From positions 577,868,610 to 577,932,609 of the forward strand of contig CM054057.1 in the NCBI GenBank assembly GCA_028641055.1: 64,000 bases of DNA. Reading direction: 5' to 3'. The notes beneath the pieces were generated by a model. It made no database searches, was not told the origin of the DNA, and worked only from the letters and a program-made list of their open reading frames with translations. This document shows positions 40,916-51,866 of this stretch, in pieces. A program made the translations under genes and the position numbers. The stretch's first letter is position 1. Each line of letters begins with the position of its first letter. The stretch is from Alopecurus myosuroides. Taxonomy: Eukaryota; Streptophyta; Magnoliopsida; Poales; Poaceae.

Positions 40916-43900
40916 TGTAACACCTGGGGTGTTACCTGTTTGTTTTGTTTGCATCATATGCATCACATTGCATTGCACCATGTTTGCATCACAACTGGAA
41001 ATTTCAAAAACAATTTAAACTTTCACCCTTGCTCAAAATTCCCAATTTCAAACTTGCAAACTAAATCACTCAATTGTTTTTCAATAATTTGAAGTTGTTT
41101 TAATCCAATTGCTTGTTAATAAAAAAAAATTCCATGTTATCAAAACCCTAATGGCAAATTGAATTTCAAATAGAATCATAGATGTTATGATCCAAAATTG
41201 AGGTTTAAAAATTAAATTCTTGCAAAACAAATTTTTCAATAATGTTTGCATAATGGTTTGAACTTATTAAATGTAATTTGCCTATTTCCAAAATTTCCCA
41301 AAATCAAACCTTATTTGAAATCCAACTAACCATTTAAATCCAACTAATATTTCCAATTTTGAAATAAAAACCAACCTTGCTTTCCATTATTGTTTTGCAA
41401 CTTAATAGTAATTGTTTATCAAATTAAAACCCCAAACCTTTTCTATTCCCCTCTCTCTCTCTCTTTTCATTACAAAAAAATGGGGAAGAGAAAAGAAAAG
41501 AGAAAAAGGAAAAAAAAGCAAAATCAGGTAAAAGAGAGGGAGCAGCCCATCTAACCTAAGCCCACCTAGTTCCCCACTCGAGCCCACTACCCCTCCCCGA
41601 CGCTCTCTTCTTCCTCGTGGTTGTCGTCACGACAGTACGATCCCTCCTCCACCATTCGATCCTTCCCTACCCTTCCGATGAGCAGCCGTACAAGCGCCAG
41701 CTCCCCTTAAGTAGCTACCCACCCCTCTGCCCTAGCAACCCTAGCTAGCCCCTCCTTCCATCGCCGCCATCCACCATCCCCTCTCTGTCAGCACTCTGTT
41801 CCTTCTGAACCCACACCACCGTGAGCTCCCGTCAGACCACCTTCCTCCCCTAGCTCCGGTCACCTCGAGGAAAAGCTGACCCCGGGAATGGAACAAGCAC
41901 CCATCCCTCACCAAGATCGCCGAAGGCTCCATCGACAGGTACCCCCCCGATTCGCCGCCCTCTTCCTCTGTTCATCGCCCGTTTCCTGTTCCCGGTTGTG
42001 TTGTTCGTCAGAACCAAATCGAGCAGCAGCAGTACCTGTTCTTTTGGGCTCGAGGTGCACCAGCAACCTTGCGGCCGCATAGTGGAAAGACGCGTCGTGG
42101 TCAAGCAGAGGAACCCGTGGATCGATCCCCTCACGCCGCGATCCCTTCTTCTTTGTCTGCTCTGTCACAATCTGAAGCAAGACTGCATCTTGTTCCGTTT
42201 GGAAATTCAGTAAACACTAGATGGTTACCTCTTCTTCTGTCCACCTAGTCTATCACAACCACACGACCAGCCCAGTGGTACTGCGACCGGCGCGCGAGCC
42301 ATCAGCTCCTGGGTTCGAACCCCAGGGAGCGCACACCCCCTTTTCCCTTTTTATTCCACCTCGCGCGCGCAGGCCCACCTGTAAGCCCCTCTGGTGGCCA
42401 CGCGTGCACCTGTATGGTCCACGTAGGCCACGGTCCCACGGGGCAGTGGCTGGGGTTAGACCCCGTGGCGGTAACAAAAGAATTAAACCATTTCTGTTTT
42501 GTTTTCTATTTTCTTTAAAATGGCAGAATAACACACTAACTTTAAAAATCAATAACTTTTAATCGATAATTCCAATAAGTGAAAGTTGTTATGTTTATTG
42601 CTCCAAATTTATTGTCTATCCAATTATTCCATTTGTGCACTGTTTTGAATTTTCCAAATACATTTAAAATTCAAATTTGAATAATTCAAATGCAAATTGC
42701 TAAATCCAATAAATAATTCATACCAATTCCAAATAAGGCAAATAAAATATGTTTTCCATACCATTTTAAATAACCTATTCAAATATAATTTTTGTTTCCT
42801 GTTTTGAATAATTAAAATTGCCTAAATAGTTTAAACCTTGTTTAATTCAATTAAAAATTGCTAAAATCATAACTTGCTCAAAATAAAATAATTTTGAACA
42901 TGCAAAATATGTTTTCAAACCATCAAAGTGTGAACTTTTCAAATGTGAATTTGAATTTATGCTTTGAACAAATAAAATCCAAATAATAAATAAACTTGTC
43001 TCAAATCCATTTAAACTTGTTTAATATTGTTTAATTCATAATTAAATTATCCTAATTCCAATTTCAATATTTGAAACATGTAACCCAACTAAAATTTGAT
43101 GTTCTTTTCAAATACAAATTTTGTTAATTGTTTTGAACCCTTTAACTTGATGAAAACAACAATTGCTTGTGAGACATGTTTAAGTAACCAAAATTTTCAA
43201 TCTTAACCAATAATTTCCAAACTTGTTAAACCTTATTTCAATTGATTCTATTGTTGTTATTTTGTTGTTTTCCTCATCCATGCATCATGCTAATCCACCC
43301 TCACCTGTTGATTAGTTGGAAAACAATTGTTTCAACCATAATTCATGGGCTTTTCCTATGCAACTCAAATTGCATATGGGTCCATTTAAATCTGTTTATC
43401 ATGTCAACTAGTTTATTTCTATGCATCCATTAAATTGTCATGCATCCATATCTTGATCATGCTGGATCTTTTGCCGTAGTAGTAATTGTTGCATCCGGTG
43501 TTTGTTCGAGGTTCGTTGCTTCTTCCCGGATAGGACGTTGAGATGATGTGAGCAACGACAAGTTCTGCTACCTTGCGGGATCTCAGGCAAGTATACTCAC
43601 TTGCTGCCAAATGGCTGCCTTTCATCACTTGTTACCGATTCTTTCCGTTGTTCTTTTCTGCTAGCCTTAGTAGTAGTTGTTTCTGTTACGAACCTATCAT
43701 ATGAATCCTTTAACCCTGATATTGCCTCACCTCCATACCTATAACCATTGGTTGTGCCCGTGTCTTACTAGCATGCTTAGGTTGTTTTGCTCGAGTCTGT
43801 TACCCGTTACTTTCTGTTATTATTCCATTATGTTCTGGGGGCTCGATGTTTAATCAATCAATCAATCATGCTACTGTTATTGTTAAATAATAATTTGATG

Positions 43901-45187
43901 ATAAGGCACCGGCAGGAGGCCCTTTGTGGTTTTGAGGCCTGCTAGTGTCGACCCTAATAGGAAAAGGGTCTTGTCTACTGATCCATGATGAGCGCACTAC
44001 CCGCATGTGGGAAGCGAGTATGGGCGCCCCCCTCAATTTGACTCGATTCGCATCTCGTCCAAATCGCCTCATTTAGTTCGGGCTTTCCATTTGCTGCATG
44101 CATGATCTTGCGAGCCCTTGGATCCCGGGTGGAACTTTCGTAGTCGGCATATAGGAGGACACGTTCTTAGAGTGCTATGAGGGTCCATTTTCTTCTGGGC
44201 TCGATTAGCCGTGCGCCTAAGGTGCTTTGGGCTTGATGCGAAGAAGAGTTGAGTTGTGTAGAGTACCTCGCTTGGTGGGTTAGCTCCCCATCTGGCGGGT
44301 TATTCTTGCGTGTACGGCTAAATTGGTGCAACCCTGCAGGGATATCTTCTCGAGAAGCCGTGTTTTCCGCGGTTATGGATTACTTGGTGAAAGTACTGGC
44401 TAACAAGTACTCAGGACAACTTAAACCTAATGATTAACAATCTTTCACCCCATGATTAACAACTTGACTAGTAATAGGCTTATTGACACAATAATCTGAA
44501 CCATCATTAATCCAACTGTGTGAGTTATCCTCGGATTGCTTCTTCGGATAAGGGGCGAGATCCAGGATGGGTTTGTTTGAAGTTATCTTTCAGTTGGTTA
44601 CAATACTCGATCTTATCTCCTTTCTGCTAGCCGGAAGTTGTAGTATCTCTCTGTAGTTGGTTAGTGCAGCCTGCTGTCGCTTATTTGCAATAACCCCCTT
44701 CCTTTCCGTTGATCCCAAAGTATTTGTATCTTGTGATGACTGGCTACGCCGGTATCTTGTGAGTATGGGTTTTATCCCCCTTGCCAGTACTTAACCGTAC
44801 TGACCCACGAATCTTTTTCGTGGCTGCATATTCAACATTGCAGTCAACAGGTTTGAAGTCTGACGACGTTAGCTTGGGAATCCCTCCGGCTTGGCCTGGG
44901 CAAGGATTGGACGCTCTCGGTTATCTTCAGGACTCTTAGTCCAATTTGGATCTTGTCCGTAGACGGACGATATGTTGTTTCTTCCGCTATTATTTTGGAT
45001 CTTTGTAATGTATCAGTTGTACCCCCTGGCTCGTCTGAGTCATCTTGTATCTATCTGTTCTGTTGTAATTGTGGAATATTCGTGAACTATTGTAATGTTA
45101 TCATAAATGGCAACCTGGAATCGGTTATTATGCGGATTTTGGCGGGAATGCTGAAATCTGCATAGTGCCCGGTCCCGGGGCGTCACA
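40916..45187 (+). repeat. 3' LTR of LARD
   Basis: Nearly identical copy of 36139-40412, with the A/B boxes at 42268-42279 and 42312-42322. Confidence 0.9.
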
Positions 45188-45298
45188 AGCAATCAGACTC
45201 GGAGGATTTCAGAAAACATTTCGATTACGCAACATAAAATGCGGGAATATATCCTAAGGTTCATTACATCGATAAGCAAAAAGAAATAAAGAACTATC

Positions 45299-48244
45299 CT
45301 AGGGGGATGCAGAAGTAGTTCCACTCGCGGAAGGATCCCCCTTGCGACTAGAACGAGCAAGCACCTCAGAAAGCATCTTCGCGAGGACTTCAGCACGAGC
45401 ACCAAAAGGACGGAGTGCTACCTTTTTGCCATGGGCGTCGTAAGGAACGCTCGAATACACCTTCTCCAGATAGTCTGAGACTCCATGCGCCAAGGCAAAT
45501 TGAATAGCCATCCTGGCCCCGCACTCGGACTGGGCGACTGAGTACCCATGGAGAAGATCTTCATCGCCCAGGAACACCTTCAGGAGGCCATCCAGCGTAG
45601 GCGGAATCGCCACGTCCACCAGCAAACGCTCGTGGAATCGTGTCAACACTCCTGGAGCTGAGTGCAAGAGTCCGTGAGGGCATCCAGTCGCTGGCTTCCA
45701 GGCAACTCCAGTCCAATCCCAAGGGCGTCTGGAACAAAGACAGATTAAACCTCTAAGAAAGCAGGATAAAATCAAACCACATCACGATAAAGGTGAAACA
45801 AAGCTTACCCGCAAGCTTTTGAGCCGAAGGACGAATGAGGTCGACCAGATGGTTGTCGTGCTTGGCACCCGCCTCCTCCAGCTGCTTCAGCGCTTCCCGA
45901 GCCTTCTTGAAGCTCCCCTCAAGATCAGTGGAATGCTTGCGAGTGGTTTCCAACTCCTTTCGTAAGGATTCCAACTCCGCCTCAAGGGTTTTCACCCGAG
46001 CGACAGCTTCAGCCTTTTCAGTTTTCAGGCGGGTAACTTCGTCTGCAGTACAAAGCACAAGGCTGGAGCAACCTTTCAAATCAAGAGAAACAATAAAGAC
46101 GAGAATAGCGCATTAGCCTACCTTGAAGAAACTGACCATTTTGGACGAGCCGATCGCGATCTGCCCTAAGGGAGATGCAGTCCGCTTCGGCTGAAAGTAC
46201 TCGGCGCCCGAAAGCAGCAAGGGAGTCGAGGAGAGCCTGCAAAAAACCCAAAGCATAAATTCAAGTTAAAAACAAAATCACTTGAGCCTATACACGACTG
46301 TACACAGTCGAATATAGCCTCGGGGGCTACTCCCATCAGAAGCACTGCCATGCACCCGATAGAATTCAAGAAGAAAGGAGGAGAAGACTTCGACTTGAGC
46401 CTGTGGCCAACTGCAAGCAATTAACCACAGACTCGGAGGCTACTCCCATCAGAAGCACTGCCGTGCACCCGATAAAATTCAGAACAAGCAAAGAAAAGAC
46501 AAGTGGACTTACTTTTCCCTGAGCAGTAGACAAAGGCTCTGCCGAGCTGCCCGAAACTTCCTTACTCGCGGAAGCTCCACCCGCAAAGCTGGGCAGCTCG
46601 TACTCCAGAGCGACGGTTGCTCTCGCAGGACTTGGAGATCTTCGGGCAGCCTCAACAACTGCAGCTTCAGTCGCGGCTGCTTCCTTTCTCTTCACGGAAG
46701 GAAGCGAGGAAGCAAACCGGCCAGGACTAATAGTCGCAAGACTGCTGTTGAAAGCAAAATCAGAATAAAGAACAAGGAATGAGAAATAAAATTCGCGACC
46801 AAACGTGAAACACAGAAAACTTACTCATCCTCGTCGTCGTCGTCCAGAACGTCCATGTTCCAGGCGGTGGTAACCTTCGGTGGGCGACCAAATGGCGGAA
46901 GCGTATGAACAGGAGGAACCTAGAGAGGCTCGGTTGCCTTGGTGGATCCATCACCCAAGGAACTGTCCTTGGAAGTGACTTCGACATCCTCGTGCATGCG
47001 GCGCTTGCGGTGATGGAGTTGGTCGCTACCCGACTCCTCCTCGTCATCCAGAGAGTCACGCTCGGAGCTTGAATCGGCTTCTGCGACACTAGTTTCGAGA
47101 GGGGGCTCGATGTTACTCGCCAAAAGATCCGAGGCGTCCTCAGCCGAAATCGGTGGGTAGCACGTTGCCACCTTCAAGCTCTACGGAAACAAAAGAGGGA
47201 AAAGAGAGAATAACTTCAATCGATAAAATTTTGGACTAGAAAGAGACCGAAGAAGAACAAGAAGAAACTCACCTTAGCTGGGGGAGGTTTAGCAGCCTCG
47301 AATGGCCCAAGAGAACAGGCCGAGTAGGCCTCTCCTTTCTTCGGTTTGGTGATGGCCGCGATCTTCTTCTCGAACTCGGCATTCGAGAGAATGTCTTTGC
47401 AGACGCGGCTCGGGTCTTGGGTGCCTTGGTACTCCCACATGGTGGATGGCCTCGCCTGAAGGGGCTGAATCCTTCATCGAAGAAACACACTCGCGATGTG
47501 TATTCCATTCAACGGAACACCCAACGTCTTGTCGCGAAATTTCGCCACCTTCGCGAGTAGGGGGAGACGATCTTGCTGTCTTCGGCGAAGAGCTTGTGCG
47601 ACCAGGATTTCCTCCGCTTCAGAGTGGCAAATGGGTGGAACTCAGGGGCTCCACCCGCGCTGTCGTCGATGATGTAGAACCACTTCCTTTGCCACCCTTG
47701 CACCGAGTCGAGGAAATACATCTCCATGTAGGGATGTCAGTTCTCGCCTGGATCCCGAATCCCCCGGTGTGCAACGGCTCCCCCAGCTTCTCGCCTGGCT
47801 GCGCTCGCTCCCGGAAGATCCGCACCTTGAAGAGGGCCTTCCAGAGGCCCCAGTGCGGGCGGATTCCTAGAAAGCACTCGCAAAGCACGATAAAGCACGA
47901 AATGCGTTGAATCGCGTTTGGAGGCAAGTTGTGAAGTTGTATGCCGTAGACATACAGCAACCCGAGGAGAAAGGGATGGAGAGGAAGAGTGAGCTCGCGC
48001 GAGACGTGCTCTGCGAAGAGCACTCGCTTGTTTGCGTGAGGATTGGATACCTCTTCCTTCTTGGACAAGCGCACGCGCTTGTCCGTGTCAGGCGGGAGCA
48101 GACCTTCCCGTTGCATCTCCGCGAGGCTCTTCCTGGTGGTGTTGGCGGCGCGCCAATCGCCCGTCCTCACGAGGGGTGGCCCGGAAGCATCCGCCACTTC
48201 CTTCGACGATGATGCGGAGCACCGCGTTTCTTCCCGCCCGCCAT
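45299..48244 (-). pseudogene. Antisense gene A of element 1 (putative gypsy type transposon/Transposase_28-like)
   Basis: ATG at 48244 (MAGGKKRG). A one-base shift at about 48210 moves the reading to the 47619-48197 frame (DASGPPLVRTGDWRAANTTRKS). The Transposase_28-like domain is well kept (LPLHPFLLGLLYVYG, NAIQRISCFIVLCECFLG, PHWGLWKALFKVRIF), then GWQRKWFYI (47509-47727), MWEYQGTQDPSRVC (47216-47440), the acidic exon with HHRKRR (46920-47177), a coiled coil (45753-46079) and the C-terminal domain (LLHGYSVAQSECGARMA, stop at 45299-45301). Several exons are frame-shifted, for example near 47740. Same exon plan as element 2. Gene opposite to pol, between integrase and the 3' LTR. Confidence 0.75.
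46318..46472 (+). repeat. Two PPT-like repeats in an intron of antisense gene A, element 1
   Basis: CCTCGGGGGCTACTCCCATC (46318-46337) and ACTCGGAGGCTACTCCCATC (46431-46450), each followed by AGAAGCACTGCC and a CACCCGAT block. Period about 114 bp. Same intron as in element 2. Confidence 0.8.
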
Positions 48245-48339
48245 TGGAGCTCTCTTGTGCTTACAGAGCAGGAGGTGTGTGCGAGGAGGAAGAAGAAGGA
48301 GCAAAGACCCGGAAGACTTACCCATCTCCTAAGGGTAGG

Positions 48340-48347
48340 TATTTATA
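48340..48347 (-). promoter_or_regulatory. TATA box of antisense gene A, element 1
   Basis: Minus strand TATAAATA, about 97 bp upstream of the ATG at 48244. Position shared with element 2. Confidence 0.65.
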
Positions 48348-48631
48348 CACGGGCCGTGCTGATCCGGACCATAGATTTGGCGACGTGGCACCCATCACGG
48401 CCGCCACGCGTGAAGCGGAAGCGAAGCGGCGCGGGCGGTTACTCTGGCGTGATCTTTACAAAAGATCGTGCACATTTACAGCGCGTGGCCTGCGGAAAAC
48501 TCGGATGCGACATATCGTTTCCGGTCAAAAGCTGACAAGGTGGGCCAGTGTGCTCTGCTTCGCTCCGTCACGTCCTAACAGGAGGAGTCAGAACAGACGG
48601 GTGCGCAGTGACATCACTGCATACCTCATCA

Positions 48632-48990
48632 AGACGCGAAAACTCTTTCGCATAAGCTCTCTGACGCGAAAATTCTTTCGTAGGGCGTATCAAGACGCGA
48701 AAACTCTTTCGCATAAGCTCCCTAAACACGAAATTTCTTTCGTATGGGCGTGTCAAGACGCGAAAACTCTTTCGCATAAATTCCTTAACACAAAATTTCT
48801 TTCGTATGGGCATATTGAGACGCGAAATCTCTTTCGCACAAAGCTCCCTGACACGAAATTTCTTTCGTATGGGTGTACCAAGGCGCGAAAATTTCTTTCG
48901 CATAAACCCCCAGACACGAAAGCTCTTTCGTATGGGCAAGACAAAAACAAATCCACTACAAACGCAGAAATCTCTTTTGCATAAGTACAA
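48632..48990 (-). promoter_or_regulatory. Palindrome array upstream of antisense gene A, element 1
   Basis: Ten or eleven units about 31 bp apart alternate between GCGAAA-N4-TTTCGC and ACGAAA-N4-TTTCGT palindromes, giving a 63-bp higher-order repeat. Spacers read CATAAGCTCC and ATGGGCGTGTC alternately. The array lies 390-750 bp upstream of the ATG. The translated frames (48043-48984 plus and 48568-49034 minus) are by-products of the repeat. Confidence 0.7.
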
Positions 48991-49607
48991 AAAAGAAAGG
49001 AGATCTCTTCACTCGAAGATTCACAGGAAGGCAATCAAAGAAAAATCGCTAGTACGCGGTTCCCGCTACTCTTTTCACATGATGTATCTACACATCTCTA
49101 TCCTGGATCGTTCGGCCGACTAGGCACATCAGGATACCGTATTCTCTCGAGTATGAAGGTAAGACCCAAAGATCTCTCTTATGGGCCTGGAATCGCACTC
49201 AAGCTGCGTCCTCCGGTAAATTTCCGTGTCAACAACATGAAGAAAAATCCTAGCGGACGCGTCGGGTACCCCTATAGATTAAGTTCGACTCGGTAAGACC
49301 TCCACGGCCCAGTCGCAACGATCACCTCGCCAGTTTCGAGTCGAAGGTCTCGAATATGTGTAGGCCAGAACTGTGTTTGCCCTAGATGCAATTAATTGGC
49401 CCTGAGCTTTCGGGGGAGCCAAGCGACTGAGCCACATCCTTCTGCGAAAACAGCCAGTACACAGGCACATACATTGCTCGATGCTCGAGTACGAGAAGCG
49501 CATCGCGCATAGGGTATACGCCCTCCAAATTCAAGTGATTGAAACCATCAACCGAAGGAAATCAAGACGAACTTTGAGTGTCCACCCGACAGATTCTCAA
49601 TCGAGTA
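48991..49607. other. Spacer between palindrome array and PPT, element 1
   Basis: Non-coding. Collinear in inverted orientation with 16859-17448 of element 2. No gene is supported. Confidence 0.6.
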
Positions 49608-49610
49608 AAC

Positions 49611-49623
49611 ACTCGGGGGCTAC
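49611..49623 (+). promoter_or_regulatory. Polypurine tract of element 1
   Basis: ACTCGGGGGCTAC directly precedes the 3' LTR TGACG at 49624. Confidence 0.8.
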
Positions 49624-50119
49624 TGACGTGGGGATGAATCCTGGATCTATCGGGTGAGGCTACCCGGTCCAAGGCCCAAGACCTAAGCCCAAGGAAAGGT
49701 GCCACCAACAGTTCTAGAAGGCCCAATCGAAGGCCCACCCGCAAAGCCTTGCGGGTCAAGAAGGAAACTTGTAACCGACCTAAGCTAGGGTTTGTAACCC
49801 CCTCCCCCCCTGGGTACGGTTTGAGACCTGGCCACCTATATAAGGCTAGGAGAACCATCGAGGGGGATCCAAGCAATCTAACACTACCAAAGCCTTGAGC
49901 TCGAGACCATACTCTCGACTTGAGCATCCCCCATTGTAACCGATCTATTGATAATACAGATCGACAAGAGCAAGAGTAAGGGTTTTACCTCTACGAGGGC
50001 CCCGAACCTGGGTAAATCGTGCCCCCTGTTAGCCGATGATCGTCACCAGCGCCTATACGTTCTCCTAATCGAAACCCCATCGGTTCATCCGAGGGACTTG
50101 TTGAGATGACTATTCGACA
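49624..50119 (+). repeat. 3' LTR of element 1
   Basis: 496-bp partner of 10546-11043, ending TTCGACA before the ACAGG duplication. TATA box TATATAAG at 49837-49844. The codon CAA at its end keeps gag open; it is TAA in the 5' LTR. Confidence 0.9.
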
Positions 50120-50124
50120 ACAGG

Positions 50125-50488
50125 CATTACATGTTGGGTGTAGACTCGAGTCCAAACACTTGATCAAACTTCATCATCACAATTACCTACACGTTGCAAT
50201 ATGCAGCCCCCAAAGGAGATTCAGTACAAACAATGTATTGGCAAATGACACTATGGTGGATATAAAATGGCAAGTCTAAACTACATGCATATTTGGCTTG
50301 GTGGAGCTTAGGCTATTTGCAGAAAGCAAGTTTTTCCCTAACACTCTTGAAAAAAAGTTTTCTTTCCAAGATTGGCACCATGGGACACACCCATGAGCAC
50401 CACAACTAATATTTCCTTAGCCAAATTTTACTTCTTCAAAACGGTGTTGAGATTCTTCTGTCCATCCTTGTCCAGCTGCTCGAAGTCG
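50125..50488 (-). mobile_element. Gypsy-A 5' LTR fragment, right piece
   Basis: Continues 10295-10545 and matches 6442-6812. It stops abruptly after CGAAGTCG at 50488, where 13 bp of filler leads into duplicated segment X. The frame 50372-50611 is chance. Confidence 0.8.
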
Positions 50489-50501
50489 CTCATTTTAAAA
50501 T

Positions 50502-51866
50502 CCCAACCTGCACATGGGATAAATACACACAGAAGACCCATTTTAAAATCCAAACACATATGCGAAAATAAGAACTTCTCCTGGTACTTTAAAGAAAAAA
50601 AGCAAAAATAACATGCATAAATTGCCTAGTGGTAAAAAGGATGATTTATCCAATATGAAGGTTAAAATCTATCCATGACTTGCCTAATGAGAATGATCAT
50701 GAATTTCCTAGTGGAAAAAAAATTATCTATACATAGCTTGCCTAAGGAGAATGATCATGAATTTAACAATCCACATATACAATCTATATACATACTTAGT
50801 GACACAATTGGATTCAGGGGAAAAATATACCTTGGTAAATCTGCATGGACGGCGTGAAGACCCTGTTTCATCAATAGTTTTGCCATGTTTTGTGTCCGGC
50901 TGGTTAAAGAAAAAAAAACTTCAGATGTAACTCGAAGAAAAAGAAAAACACGGATATCACATATAAAACATGCATGAAAAATAAGCCTCGCTTTGTATCA
51001 TGCATCTTAGGATAAAATACCCCCACCCCTGTTGATTTAATGTCCACTCTAGCTTTTCCGGGTTAGCGAAGGCTCTAACTGATCCACATAAAGGAGCTTT
51101 TTCCCTACTTAAATTTCTGATGATTCACATTTAGGTTTGCAAACACAAAGTGGCATAAAAATGTGCCCCGAAGAAAAATCGTTCACAGTTTGCTTGTCAT
51201 TCCAACAAAAAAGCGGTGTCATTTATACATATTGTAGTCTGTTGAAACACTACTACTTTTTCATCCGCATATGCGCTAGAACTCAATTTGGTGACATCAA
51301 TGAAACGTGACATTTTGATTAGAGACTATAGTGCATATAAATTAAATCAAGCTAGCTTTCATATCTCAGTTGTTTATCGCACTCGTTTAGTAAGCGGGAG
51401 GTTTTTGAGATCAACTCCTAACTATTAGTTGTTTGAAAAGCAGAACCCCCAAACTCGGTGACTCGTTATGTATGAATTCCATTTTCTTAAATTCGTATAT
51501 AACTGAATTCTGAATTGAACATTCTGCCCGAACCGCATTGGCTCTGGGTTGGGTCTATGTCACCTTAATCCATACGGTATTGCGCACACAACAACAAGGT
51601 CATTGAAGCACAGTTCTATGTCAGTCTACCACCCATCCATTCCTCGACATTGAAAAATGTCGTGCAATCATGGTTCCCCGCCCCCCCCCTCCCCCCTCCC
51701 ACCGCAACCCCGAGAAGTACTATGCGTTGGCAGGGAGATCTAGGTCGATGAAATCAGAGCTACCGATGAGCATAGAGCGTGTAACACGAGGAATGAGGAG
51801 GATGAGAGTGTGAGGGATCCTTACCTCGACTTTTGCTTCTCTCGTTAGGGGTGCTTGATTTGCAGC
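50502..51866. repeat. Duplicated segment X, copy 2
   Basis: Matches 4812-6197 throughout, including the small exon of the Ulp1/mobile-domain gene fragment (now about 50843-50911). The rest of that gene is absent on this side. GC-rich block 51670-51850 corresponds to 5980-6175. Confidence 0.85.

Larger units (their letters stand above)
36139..45187 (+). mobile_element. LARD: LTR retrotransposon derivative without genes
   Basis: Perfect 5-bp target duplication AGCAA (36134-36138 and 45188-45192). Two LTRs of 4274 and 4272 bp (36139-40412, 40916-45187) enclose only 503 bp. The internal part starts with a tRNA-Met primer site and encodes nothing. Long LTRs plus a non-coding interior define a LARD, which must use another element's proteins. 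LTR copies are almost identical (by eye a dozen or two substitutions and several small indels in 4.27 kb), so this is the youngest insertion whose age can be judged here. Family name not assigned. Confidence 0.9.
10546..50119 (+). mobile_element. Element 1: Tat-lineage Ty3/gypsy retrotransposon with nested insertions
   Basis: Bounded by TG...CA ends and a perfect 5-bp target duplication ACAGG (10541-10545 and 50120-50124). LTRs are 498 and 496 bp. Internal order: primer site, gag, protease, RT, two RNase H-like domains, integrase, two antisense genes, PPT, 3' LTR. Without element 2 (17.4 kb) and the LARD (9.05 kb) it would be about 13 kb. The extra RNase H and the antisense gene with the putative-gypsy-type domain indicate the Tat lineage. 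By eye the LTRs differ at about 20 sites, so it is the oldest layer of the nest. Frameshifts and stops throughout make it defective. Confidence 0.9.

Noticed and set aside
36139..45187. Two tandem genomic duplications of about 4.8 kb
   Set aside because: The repeats end in TG...CA, carry a tRNA-Met primer site between them and have a 5-bp AGCAA duplication outside, so they are LTRs.
48043..48984. 313-codon plus-strand frame as a gene
   Set aside because: It is antisense to gene A for its first part and then runs through the palindrome array, giving repeated KTLSHK-type residues. No domain.
48632..48990. CRISPR-like array because of regular spacing
   Set aside because: The spacers are also repeated, the context is a plant retrotransposon, and the repeats are short palindromes. 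It is a tandem repeat.
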